Assembly: GCA_944739405.2 (NCBI GenBank)
Contig: OX123182.2
Location: 69,319,183-69,383,182, forward strand
From: Euclidia mi
Lineage: Eukaryota; Arthropoda; Insecta; Lepidoptera; Erebidae
Direction of reading: 5' to 3'
Length of the DNA: 64,000 bases
In this document: positions 45,169-55,689 of the stretch, one piece after another
Layout of the letters: every line of letters starts with the position of its first letter
Position numbering within the stretch: the first letter of the stretch is position 1
Made by a program: the position numbers and the translations under genes
The notes under the pieces: model-generated
Seen by the model: the letters and a program-made list of their open reading frames with translations, nothing else
Told to the model about the DNA's origin: nothing
Databases searched by the model: none

Positions 45169-46130
45169 TTTATATCCACCTTTAACATTTACCTACGATA
45201 AAAGAAATTTTGAAATTAGGTAAAAGTCCAGGGAACGACGGTATAAGCACAGCAGCCTTAATATTCGGCAAATCAACACTTGTGCCATATATCATTCAAT
45301 TATTTAATACTGTACTACAAAAATGCCAGATTCCAACCAAGTTTTGTCATTCCAATATTGTGCTCCTGCACAAAAAAAGGCGAAAAAAGCAACATCAACA
45401 ACTATCGACCCATAAGTTTGATCACCCATATTTATAAAACTTTCATCAAGATCATAGAAAATCGTATCACTGAACAACTTGATAAACATCAACCCGTCGA
45501 GCAGGCAGCATTCCGACCCGGCTACTCCACTATTGACCACCTCCAAACCTTGAACCAAATAATAGAAAAGCATAACGAATATAACAAACCTTTATATCTA
45601 GCATTTGTAGAATATTCTAAAGCCTTTGATAGCATTACGCATAAAGCAATAGAAGATGCCTTACAGAACCAAAACATGGATCAGTCCTACATCAACCTCA
45701 TCAAAGCAATTTACAATAACAGTACAGCAGATATCAGACTTCAATTCTCTGGTCAGTCATTTAAAATTGAGAGAGGTGTCAAACAGGGCGAACCATCTCC
45801 GAAACTTTTTACAAGTGTCCTTCAACAGGTTTTCGGTAGTCTGTTGTATACGTGGCATTCCAGAGGCATTGTGGTCGGCGGCAAAAGACTAACAAATCTT
45901 AGGTTCGCTGACGACATTGTGCTCTTTTCGTCATCAGCCGCGGAACTCGAGCTAATGCTTAAAGACCTCAGCTCTGCAAGTCTTCAGGTTGGACTTCAGA
46001 TGAACCGAGAGAAAACTCAAGTAATGACCAACATCACGAAACGTAGGGTCACGGTAAACGGGCAGAGGCAGACCATACATTATGTTGACGAGTATATATA
46101 CTTAGGCCTGATTGTCTCTTTTAGCAACAG
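45169..46130 (+). pseudogene. RTE-type reverse transcriptase fragment, left half
   Basis: In two frames joined near 45380: LGKSPGNDGIS, then YRPISLITHIYKTF, EQAAFRPGYSTIDHLQ, FVEYSKAFDSI, GVKQGEPSPKLF and LRFADDIVLFSSS (catalytic FADD). KTQVMTN and YIYLGLIVSFSNR follow. The match to RTE-type RT then stops abruptly at 46130, where a minus-strand LINE begins. The C-terminal continuation of the same type appears on the far side at about 49545. No endonuclease domain remains. Confidence 0.8.
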
Positions 46131-46163
46131 GCTTGACTTACTTGACTTAAGGTCCTATGTCCC

Positions 46164-47690
46164 CTAGATGGGGCAGAGGGCATCCACAGTGCTCCGCCAT
46201 TCTGTTCGGTCTTGAGCTTCTCGCTTTATTTCGCTCCAGGTCTTGCCTATGCTTTGCGCTTCTGCGATGACTGAACGCCACCAGATCTGTTTAGGGCGGC
46301 CACGTTTACGCTTTCCTTGAGGATTCCAGTCTAAGGCTTGTCTTGGTATATGTTCAGGATCCTTTCGGAGCGTGTGGCCGATCCACTTCCACTTGCGGCG
46401 TTTTATCTGGTGGTCGATCGGAGTCTCACCGCAGCGTTCCCACAGCTCTACGTTAGTCATTTTCTCGGGCCAGTAAACACCGAGAATACGGCGAAGGCAG
46501 CGGTTGACGATGATCTGAAGACGATGCGAGATGTCTTTTGTGACCTTCCACGTCTCGCATCCGTACTGCAACACGGTTTTCACGTTGGACCGGAATATCT
46601 TAAGTTTAACTCTCCTAGTCAATTTCCGCGATTGCCATACAGGACGCAGCCGCGCGAAGGTTGCTCTCGCATTGGCGATTCTAGAGGTGATGTCCTCCTC
46701 GGTTTCTCAAGTACCGAAGTACACTACGCTACCGAGATATTTGAATCTCTGGACCCTTTCCACAACCTCTGTGCCTATGAGCAAGGGCAAGGAGCTTGTT
46801 GCGCCGCACCTCATTTCCTGTGTCTTCTTGGAGTTTATTTTCAGTCCCCTCTCCATTGCTTCTCGTCGTAGGTCGTCCAGTTTGGCTTGCATGTCGGCGC
46901 GTGTGTGTCTCAGCAGACATAGGTCATCGGCATAGTCCAGGTCTTCCTAGACGCTGGACAGTCCCCACTCTATGCCACGGCGCTTTCTGTGAGTAGCTTT
47001 TTGCATGACGCCATCGAGGACAACAAGGAAGAGGAGAGGTGAAAGGAGACACCCTTGGCGCACACCCGCGTGAACTCGTATGTCTTCCGAAACGAGGCCG
47101 TCGTGAGTCACTCTGCAAGAGTACTTCCCGTAGATAACCTTAATCAGGTTCGAAATCTTCTCGGGGACACCTAGCTCACGTAGCCGGTCCCAGATAGAAG
47201 TCCACCTCAGCGTATCGAAGGCTTTTTCAAAGTCCACGAAGGTCAAATAAATTTCCCTCTGCCATTCTGATGCCTGTTCGATGATAATGTGCAAGGTATT
47301 GATCTGGTCCGTGCACGATCTGTTGGGTCGGAAACCAGCCTGCTCTTTGCGAAGAAGGGGTTCAACGGCCCCCGATAACCTGTCTAGGATAATTTTGCAT
47401 AGCACCTTAGACGGGATCGAGAGCAAGGTAATGCCTCTCCAGTTGCCGCATTCGCTAAGGTCTCCTTTCTTAGGCACAGTGATTAGGAGGCCTTTGTTGT
47501 CGTCGGGTAGCTCATCGGTTGACCAGATTTTCCGCAATAGGGGGCAATATCAGCGCGTTCGCGGCGGCAGGAACTTCCGCTTTAAGCATCTCTGCCGTGA
47601 TGAGGTCGATTCCAGGAGCTTTGCCTTTCTTGAGCGATCGGATGGCTTTTATTACTTCTACTTCTGGCCACTTCTACTTCTACTACTGGC
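46164..47690 (-). pseudogene. RTE-type reverse transcriptase and C-terminal domain
   Basis: The segment 47537-46947 carries WRGITLLSIPSKVLCKIIL, EQAGFRPNRSCTDQI, FVDFEKAFDTL and GVRQGCLLSPLLF. An in-frame TAG at 46947-46949 precedes LDYADDLCLL in the same frame. The frame then breaks near 46707 and resumes as TRRVKLKIFRSNVKT, QYGCETWKVTKD, KRRKWKWIGHTLRK, QGKRKRGRPKQIWWRS and RTEWRSTVDALCPI, stop at 46164. Upstream of 47537 there are pieces equivalent to the start of the RT domain. No endonuclease domain: 5' truncated at the junction with the R1-like ORF1. Confidence 0.8.
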
Positions 47691-47699
47691 CATTGACGT

Positions 47700-49076
47700 C
47701 TCTGAGCTCTGCTCTGAGGGGGCAAGGAGACCGTGATGGCAGCAGTCGAAGGGGGCCGCGGAATGGCCTTTTCCTTTGGCGACGGAGCGCTTCGTTCCGC
47801 CACCTGGGTTTCCACTGTCGTCGTTTTGGTGATCCTGGTCTTAGCCTTTCAGCCAACTACTGTGGCCCAGACCTCTGTAGCTGGTGGGGCTGCCTGTCGT
47901 TGTGATGGTGAGGGGCAATTGGGCAATGACGCTGGCAGTTCCTGCGTTCCCCGCCGCCGCTTTTTTCGTCTGCGTGTCCCTTTGCTGGGCGACACTGTAT
48001 TGTTCACTCCACCTGGGTTGCTGTGCAAGGAAGGCTGAAGACCCTCATCGGGAAAAACCTTATCCTAACCAAAAAGCTAGTACCCGGTCCACCTGGGATA
48101 CATATTGGTCTCGGGTGGATGCAGGGCTTGACCTTGGCCTCTCATCTATCGGAGCTGATGCAGCCGCGCCGGTCTCCCGTGCAGGCACTGACGAGGGCCT
48201 TTCAAGGAACTGATGATCACCTCGTCGGAGCTCTTCCAGTTATCTAGTCAAGACGGCCACTTGCTCTCCCAAAGCTTCTAGCTGGGATCGGAGCTCCCGA
48301 TTCTCCTGCTCTAGTCTCCCGGATAAGGCCGCCGAGACTATTGTATCGGTTTTCCCGTGGAGCTCTGATAATCCGACCTTAACAACTGTGATTGCCTCTT
48401 TCAGGTACAGCTTTCTTTGGCCCCTGAGGCCTTTGGTCCCTGTCAGAACTTTTTCCACCACCGACAGTGCCTCCAGAACTCTGGAACCCACGTCAGCGGA
48501 CGGTTGGTCTCGCAGTTCCACCGCAACTTCTTCCGCGCGAGACTGATCATTGCCCGAGGAGACTTTCGGGCCACGCACGTCTTTACGCTCCGTCTCCGTC
48601 CCTGTTCCCGTCCCGCTTCTCCCACTAACGGTGCTTTTAGGCACCCTCTTGGACCGCGGTAGTTTATTTGGCAGATTTACATCGGCCGGGACGTTTGGTT
48701 TCCTTTTGTGCCCCCTTCCCTCTTTGGGGGTCTGGGACGACAGCGAGGAGACGGACATGAATGAGCTGTCACTCTCCTCTGACACACCTCGTTGACACCT
48801 TCTTCTTCCATTTGGAGTAGTCGGCCTACTCCTATCTGCATCCCTTTCACCCGACTGGACTCGGGACGACGCCGAACTAGGCGTTATGGGGCGCACAAAA
48901 CTGGGCGTGTGCAGGCCCGTATCTTTAGAACCCGAACTCGGGTATTGGCGCGGTTTGCCCCCCCCAGAATACGAGGGGCTGGACACCACAGCAGGAGCCG
49001 GGGTGCCGAGGGATTCTCCACCCGCTAAGCGGGTGGTACCCTCCTGGGGTAATATCTTATTTTGTTCCGTCGCCAT
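47700..49076 (-). pseudogene. R1-type LINE ORF1 (gag-like), 3'-truncated
   Basis: A 278-codon open stretch from ATG 49076 to TAG 48240: a Ser/Pro/Arg-rich low-complexity N-terminus, a basic patch (GRGHKRKPNV), and a C-terminal coiled coil (LEQENRELRSQLEALGEQVAVL). Homology continues past the stop in broken frames to 47700, including a lysine/threonine-rich segment (ARTRITKTT-like) and 'STAAITVSLPPQSRA', which corresponds to the start of the R1-clade gag core. The zinc knuckles that should follow are absent because the sequence switches to RTE RT. The GC-rich codon use differs sharply from neighbours. Confidence 0.65.
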
Positions 49077-49505
49077 TTTTATTTTTGCTCCTTAAGAGGG
49101 AGCTCCCCTGGTAACGCCCTAGCGACTGGGTTCCCCCCAGCCACGCACCTCCTCACCGGGCGCCAGAGATTGAGGTTCGGGTTATTTTTAAAGAGGTTTT
49201 CTTCCTCGCAGTCTGTCTCCTCCCCACGTCCAGGAGAAAGACTCCCGATCCTGTCCGTTCAGGATTACGGGTCGGGCCGAACGGTTGCCTTTTTAAGGCT
49301 ATACCCGCCGTCGGCATCGTAACCAACGGCAGTCCCGTCGCCCCTCGGAAAAAGCCCAGCTCATCCACAGAACCTCTGACTCTGCAGAGGGACATGTGGA
49401 GAGGAGGCTTCCGTCCTGGCGTGTGGCCATAGGCCACCCGGACCGTACCGTTGCCATGTTAGCCGCGCCAGTAATATGCACAGTCGCGTGTCCACCTCCC
49501 GCGTA
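49077..49505 (-). other. 5' region of the R1-type segment
   Basis: GC-rich DNA upstream of the R1-like ORF1; presumably its 5' UTR. Small open frames on both strands look compositional. Confidence 0.45.
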
Positions 49506-49908
49506 TGTCGGATGTTAGACATGGACGCCATGGTTGGGTTTGAGGAGGCGCCCGTCCTAACCTACGGTGCCCAAACATGGTCCTTGACGGAAGTCCAAAT
49601 TGAAGATTTGCCAAAGGGCTATGGAACGTAGCATTCTTGGTTTAAAAAGGACAGACCATGTTCGAAACACAACGCTACGCGCCAAAACACGCATAGCTGA
49701 CGTTGGCTTAAAATCTGGCAGATTGAAGTGGGACTGGGCCGGACACGTCTGCCGTATTCACCCAGATAGATGGGCTTATGCCGCTACCAATTGGGTGCCC
49801 TATGATAGTCGACGAAGACGCGGCAGACCAAAACGGAGATGGCGGGACGACCTGGATACATTTGACAGTAACTGGCTGGACATAGCACAGGACAGGGATG
49901 CATGGTGA
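49506..49908 (+). pseudogene. RTE-type LINE C-terminal fragment, right half
   Basis: VLTYGAQTWSLTEVQI in one frame, then after a one-base shift ICQRAMERSILGLKRTDHV, RLKWDWAGHVCRIHPDRWA and RRRRGRPKRRWRDDLDTF to a TGA at 49906. This is the post-RT domain of RTE-type elements and belongs in order after the plus-strand RT fragment ending at 46130; about 35 residues between the two are missing. Confidence 0.75.
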
Positions 49909-49954
49909 AAACACATGAGTAAAGTATCACATTCATATGATGTTTTACTGTTCG

Positions 49955-50405
49955 CTATACGTCAAGTTTAGTTTTTATATTTTTCCAATGAAATGACTGA
50001 GACCAAATATCTAAGCTAAACATTCCCAGGGCATGTGTTATGAAAACTTTGTCTAATTTCATATCATTAAAGATTTTAGGAAGCAGAGGTTGTTTTTTAT
50101 TTTCCTAATAGCCTGTATTACAAAGAACATTCAAAGATATCATATCAACAGTAACATTGTCCGACCAGGACACACTTTTAAACATGAACTTATACGCAAG
50201 GTATAGTCTTCTTAAGGATAAAGGCATTAAATTTTACTCACACTCCATAACGTGAATGCTGGTGCTTTTATTATACCCACACTCTACTATCCTCTTTGCT
50301 TGATTTTGAATTTTTTCGAGCTTACTAACAGATGTACTGACCCCGCAGTCATAAATAAAGCTACCGTAATTCAGCCTACTTCTAATTAGTGAAATATACA
50401 ATCTG
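49955..50405 (-). pseudogene. Decayed LINE RT C-terminal fragment
   Basis: Minus strand pieces in shifting frames: 'LIRSRLNYGSFIYDCG', 'KLEKIQNQAKRIVE', 'LMPLSLRRLYLAYKF', 'KKQPLLPKIFNDMK' and 'GMFSLDIW'. These match the thumb and post-RT region of I/Jockey-group LINEs. No long ORF; boundaries approximate. Confidence 0.6.
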
Positions 50406-51282
50406 CGTTAATGCTTAGTATGAACACCCTAAACCTACATTATTTTACAATTCACTAACATATAATAAGAAACTATATGAAAATTCTATGGCTAATATCA
50501 TGACAAGCTTAGCAGTTGTAAAACTATTCTTTTTGCCAAACGTTTCAAGCTTGGCAAAATAAATAATACTTTAATAACGAGAGATTTATGATACCTACCT
50601 CAATGCTAAATGGATATTGTTAGTACAATGACAGGCTCGCATATCTACAATGAAGGCCAACCTACCGTGACAAATTAATAGATTATCTAATTGATACTGT
50701 TCTGTTGTCACCCTGCCATTGTTACTCTATTTCGACGGTCTAATAGATTAAGTCAACGCTTATACCTCGAAAGCTCCAACTAATAGTAAGATGCGATGTT
50801 TCGAATCATAAGCGAAATGTTATTGATGTAAGGAAAAGCTCAAAAGTGATGCTGGTAAAAGCATGACTCGTTTCCAGCACCAGAGAAAAGAAGGATGAGT
50901 ATATATATGTACACTCCAACCTTGCAAATGGATAACGCTGTTTTAACATTTGCACTGTTATAATTACTGGTATGCATAAACCAATAATATAATTGAGCAA
51001 TCATGGAGTAGGTAAGTCTACACTAGAAGAAAGCTCACAGGGAACACCGAAATGTCAGCATTGATAAGATCTTATACCTATAGTTTAACATATAATAATG
51101 ATTCGAAAAATTAAAATATATCAAACGCTTATTTTCTGTGGTATCATAGCAAATGTCTGAGTAGCTGCTTGGAACATAATCCTTTGCTACGCTATCCATC
51201 GAATATATATGCATTGCAACATATTGCTTCATTGAACAAAATGCGTTATAAATTTAACATATTTGGAATATAAATTATAATA
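50406..51282. other. No gene seen
   Basis: AT-rich with featureless short frames (50806-51000, 51035-51232). Confidence 0.5.
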
Positions 51283-51915
51283 TTACGTTGGACTGCGTCT
51301 AGTTTCCAATAAGCGGAAATTGGGGGCAGAGGATTGAATGACAAATGTGTTAGTTACGCAGATATATAAACATATATAATTGTATAGCGATCCCTGATAC
51401 CTATCCTTTATATTTAATGCATCAGTTATGAATAGTACACACGCACCACTACACACACTCGGACTATTAAGCCCATTGCACAAAGAGCCTGTATCAATGT
51501 AACAGACACCTAAACGTAATTCCTTATTAAACGCTTTAGCCGCACTCGAGGCGAACATGGTTGAATCTAATTTAACAAGCTTAAGGTCAGTAATTGTCAA
51601 AATAGGAAAGAAAATAAAATATAATTCTTTGGAGATGATTAAATTTACGTTTGGCCGATCTGGATTTAACTTTACGTATTTGGTTCTTAACTATAATATA
51701 AATTTTATTTCGTTTTTATAAAACATATTAAGTACAAAGCAATAATTAAAAACAGATCGTGCAACTGATTTACGTACGTTAAGCGGCAGTATGTCTGCGG
51801 CTATAACGGCCCGAAGATAATTGGCGCTATCCCGCACCCGGCGAATCAGAGATGTAGTTATTTTGCGCATGATTGCATAGAAGTTACATACTCTGCAGAA
51901 CCGGGGCAGCTCCAA
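51283..51915 (-). pseudogene. Possible LINE RNase H or C-terminal remnant
   Basis: Two minus-strand open stretches in succession: 51915-51691 (MRKITTSLIRRVRDSANYLRA..., basic) and 51600-51283, with a DTGSLCNGLNSPSVCSGACV block vaguely like an RNase H start (TDGS...GAG). Homology is weak and I would not rely on it; chance frames are possible. Confidence 0.25.
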
Positions 51916-53155
51916 CAGCCGTTATTGTACTGGACTCGTAGGGCATTGCAGATCTTTTGCGTACCTACATATAACCCACGGGCTGCACGAATAAAATATA
52001 ATTTAAGCAATTGTTTTTTTGTTATATAAGTATACTTCTTATTTTAACTTTATCAGGCAAGTTTAATTTTTTTTAGTACGGCGTTATTTCATACCCGACA
52101 AACATTGAGTTCTTCGCCTAATGAAAAGTATCCTATATTAGCTATCACAGCAAAGCGAAGAGCTCTAATCGCCGAGTCAGCCAGTGAGAATTCCTTTAAA
52201 TTACCTGAAAGTGTACTTGGCGTCTATCATTCCAATATCGGAAGATTATATTTTGAGCCTGCTATGAAGTTAATATCAGCCGAATACAAGCATCGATATA
52301 TATGTACTAACGTACAATACAAGAGACACTTTCACAACACGGGAAATAACATCATTATCATATCATTCCGCGTAAATAAACATCTAACGTTTCAAGTACA
52401 CAAAAGCGAATATTTAACCTTAAAATGAAACTTTAAAAGCGTATTTCTGTTACAAGAAAAATATCATTACTTTTAACAAAGTATATTAAAATGGCAATTC
52501 TTTTTTTCAAATATCAAGTATAACTTAATATTTTGGGGCCAAGTTTGACGCCGCAGCAAAGGGCCACTGATTAAAATTAATAACCAAACAGCCACGTTCC
52601 GGGCTTGCGAAACTTAATTTGCATTCCTAAATCAAAATGTTATTGTAATTATGTAGGGTCAGATAATATAGCTCTATTTGAGTGACCCCGGCGTAAATGA
52701 CTACCGTAGATCGATTACTTTACGCGGTTAAACAATATTGTCGCGGTCAGCCTTCGAATACTGGTGTCCATTTTTATTTTATCAAATCTTTGTTTAGTTA
52801 TACAGTTAGATAGCTTTTATCGTAGTGTATTTTGGTTAACAATAATTATTTTTGTACTAAGAGATACTTTTGTATTTTGCAGTAATGCCGAGCTTTAATT
52901 GTTTCACGGGAAATCTGTTGTTGAAATTTCTGGAAGACTGGCAAATTGAAAGTTCCAGAAACTTGTTTAATCTTTCGTGTTATTGTTCAAAGAGAATGAG
53001 CTACGGAATATCTTGAAATCTGAGTATTGTACTAATTTTGGGTTTTATTTCTTCGATGATAGGATCTATCAAGAATCTAGAGGAACATTCCAACCCTCTT
53101 CCATATTCAAATAAGTTCATTATTTATTGAAGACTTGCCGGTTTAAATGTAATTA
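51916..53155. other. 1.2 kb with no gene seen
   Basis: AT-rich. A 107-codon plus frame (52105-52428) has no recognisable features. Confidence 0.45.
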
Positions 53156-53160
53156 CTGTA
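53156..53160. repeat. Probable target duplication of copia element
   Basis: CTGTA on the left against CTATA at 59163-59167; one mismatch in five. Confidence 0.6.
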
Positions 53161-53257
53161 TGTTGGAACAGACTTTATTTAATGAAGTGACATATATACA
53201 TCAAACGGAATACAGGAATATGAATTCAAAATTTTGATTAGCCAGTGTTATACAACA
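53161..53257 (-). repeat. Copia 3' LTR
   Basis: 97 bp, identical to 59066-59162. Confidence 0.93.
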
Positions 53258-53282
53258 TACTCCCCCGTAATCAAAACAAGAA

Positions 53283-53842
53283 TTATAAAGACAAACCTAT
53301 TCCTTTTAAACAATTCTGATGCTTGATGCGAGTCAATGGCTTAGTAAGTACATCAGCCCACATCTCCAAAGTAGGAGTATATACAACATTAATGACACTG
53401 TTAGCTAATAAGTCGCGTATGTAATGAAATCTCGTGTCAATATGTTTGGTTCTATTGTGGTGAACTGGATTCATTGCCAACTTCTGGGCAGACTGTGAAT
53501 CATTGTAAATGGTAACAACAGTTGACTTACCTGTAAGTTCACACAACAATCGCTTCAGAAATTGACCTTTTCTACCCGCACTCGACAAACTCATATATTC
53601 TGCTTCGCTAGATGACAAGGCAATGGTGGTCTGCTTCTTACTCTCCCATGAAATGGCTCCGCCGGCCATAGAAAAATAGAATCCGGTGTATGATCGACGA
53701 TCCATAGGACAATTGGCCCAATCTGCATCCGCGTAACCAATTAGATGCCCACCGCCTTTCCTATAAGTAATGCCCAAATTGATTGTGCCTTTTAAATATT
53801 GCAACACACGTTTTGCCGCCTTCCAATGACTTTTATCATTCC
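53283..53842 (-). pseudogene. pol: Copia RNase H domain
   Basis: Open on the minus strand: QLRNDKSHWKAAKRVLQYLK, then the RNase H signatures YADADWANCPMDRRS, GGAISWESKKQ, SSSEAEYMSL, NDSQSAQKLAMNP and HIDTRFHYIRD, ending ...CLKGIGLSL. Catalytic acidic residues look intact. The upstream RT is separated from it by the nested DNA transposon. Confidence 0.88.
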
Positions 53843-55473
53843 TCAACTGTGGCATCTTTACTTTCCTTGAGCAACTTTACCTAAGCATACCTCACGCTAC
53901 ATAATATGGAATATTTTTTTATCTGTTGCAGTGAGTGCAAATTTTGAGGTTTTAGTAGATTTTATGATAAATAATGGTATCACAAAAAGTTTTCCAAGCT
54001 GGTAACTTCACTAACTGTCAAGTAGTGAGACGTTTAATTTCATGTGGTCAATTAAGCTTGTAGCGACAGCGAAGAAAAATTTGTGTTTATTCAATAAAAT
54101 CGGCGTATAGGTAAGTGACTAATGTTGCATTGTATTGGGTATATACTTTTTTAAGTATATTTCAATTATTTAATCCTTTAAAACGCCTATCTCCAGAGTT
54201 ATGGAGGGAGGTAATGTTGCTTGAGGTTAGGTCAAGTTACCTCGCCTGGCTCGACGGCAACTTTACCTACGACTAGGGTTGTCAATTATGCAATAATTAT
54301 GTAGATTGAGTTCGGCTTAGTTTTTATTTTTATTATTGTATTAAATTTGTCAAGTTCATTAGCTTTCATTGGTAAAAGGTAATTAACTTGTCAAGTTTAA
54401 GGCAATCATAATGAATGTGACAATAATATATTGATTATATGTTACCTGCGCTTAAATACACCGTGCTTTATACGTCACTGACATCCCGAAACGCATGTTC
54501 TTAGTTAGTAAACGTAAATTAAGAACATTTTTGCGTAGCTAACATAAAAAAAATGCTTTGATGTACAATGAAATATTAATTTTGAAAACAAAAACAAATT
54601 ATACGAAAATATTACATCTAACTGTAAACTACTAGCTGTGTTATAAATTAATATTAAACAGAAACCATTACAGATCTTTTTAAGATGCCGCCAAGAAAAT
54701 GCACTACAGTGAGAAGAAACGGAAGACGTTTAGGAGCCCGTAATTACAAAAACTACTCTGAAGAAATGCTTTTATTAGCTGTTGACTTTGTTAAAAACAA
54801 AAACACAACCTCTTACGATGCCGAGAAGCAATTAGAAATACCCAGACGGAACATTGAAAAGAGAGCAAAGATCTACACTCCAATAAACCCGGACCCCGTT
54901 TCCGTTTAAATCAAGAAGAGCATAAATTTATCAACGTACTCATTGCAGGGGTGATTTTGGATGGCCGTTATCACGGTTGGACTTAAAGAAAAATATTAAA
55001 AAATATTCATCCTAATAAAAAAATATTCATAAAATAATTGTTTAATTTTATAACTTACCACGTGATTTGACAACCCTTGCAACATTCGCTTGATTCTATG
55101 ACAATTTCAAAAATCATGGGGCAACTTTACCTAAGTGTTGCTAGGGCTAAAGTAAACAGCAAGAAGCTTCCATAACAGCAAAATCGTTAATTTAGCTCAA
55201 GAAACAATGGTAACTTTATATTGCCTAACCTCTTAGATGATTATTTCACATAAAATGTAGACTAGGTAAAGTTGCCGAAAATGAGTCAATTTTACCTAGC
55301 TCCTAATAATGGATATTATAATGATTCTATGTCCGATTTAGATGAATTCGATGGGTTAACTAATTAATACGGGTCTGCTTTACAGATTGAATCAATAAAA
55401 CTCTAAGTAACTTGCTCTGTGCGGTTATAGTTTCCTAAAATGTCAAAAAATATGGTAATGTTGCCACGGTTGA
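53843..55473. mobile_element. 1.63-kb DNA transposon nested in copia
   Basis: Ends match as imperfect inverted repeats: tcaac(t/c)gtggca(t/a)c(t/a)ttac on the left and its complement at the right. The exact 13-mer GCAACTTTACCTA occurs at 53871, 54257 and 55121 and inverted at 55263-55275, with variants near 54211 and 55286, suggesting transposase-binding sites. It holds one short HTH ORF. It separates two parts of copia RT/RNase H that are otherwise adjacent. The target duplication could not be determined. Confidence 0.7.
54685..54909 (+). CDS. Small pipsqueak-type HTH protein
   Basis: 74 codons. A basic start (MPPRKCTTVRRNGRRLGARN) is followed by YSEEMLLLAVDFVKNK, then EKQLEIPRRNIEKRA, the pattern of a pipsqueak (HTH_psq) DNA-binding domain found at the N-terminus of pogo-type and related transposases and in host regulators. 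There is no catalytic domain, since a TAA follows at 54907. It is probably the remnant of the transposase N-terminus of this element, or a minimal DNA-binding protein encoded by it. Confidence 0.5.
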   Translation: MPPRKCTTVRRNGRRLGARNYKNYSEEMLLLAVDFVKNKNTTSYDAEKQLEIPRRNIEKRAKIYTPINPDPVSV

Positions 55474-55681
55474 CAGTGTTAAATTGACTTAAATATGAAG
55501 TCGCAAAAGCAATATCTGGACGAGTATTCACGGCCAGAAAATTGAGTGAGCCTATCAGTTGCTGATACGGATAGGACAATGAAGATTCACTTACATCACT
55601 CTTCTCACTCGGCAGCAAACGTTTCATTTCCAACGGTGTAGGAACGGCCTTACATTCCGACATGTTGAACTTTCGCAGCAA
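55474..55681 (-). pseudogene. pol: Copia RT C-terminal part
   Basis: LRKFNMSECKAVPTPLEMKR, then YPYQQLIGSLNFLAVNTRPDI and YLSQFNTVN, the region between copia RT and RNase H. The open frame continues to 55403 into the nested transposon. Confidence 0.8.
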
Positions 55682-55689
55682 ATCACGAA

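Larger units (their letters stand above)
46131..49505 (-). mobile_element. Chimeric LINE insertion: R1-type ORF1 joined to RTE-type RT
   Basis: Reading the minus strand 5' to 3': a GC-rich 5' region, an R1-like ORF1 (49076-about 47700), then without any spacer an RTE-type RT and C-terminal domain (about 47690-46164), then a short (TAAGTCAAG)2 tail. Both halves have one orientation, and both lie inside the plus-strand RTE LINE at 45169-49915. Template switching during one insertion would explain this; two successive insertions remain possible. Confidence 0.6.

Noticed and set aside
47281..49322. Many plus-strand open frames over 2 kb
   Set aside because: Antisense to the GC-rich R1-type ORF1 and RTE RT on the minus strand; compositional shadows.
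51283..52428. Possible host exons
   Set aside because: No splice-site-flanked conserved coding sequence; at best weak LINE-like similarity.
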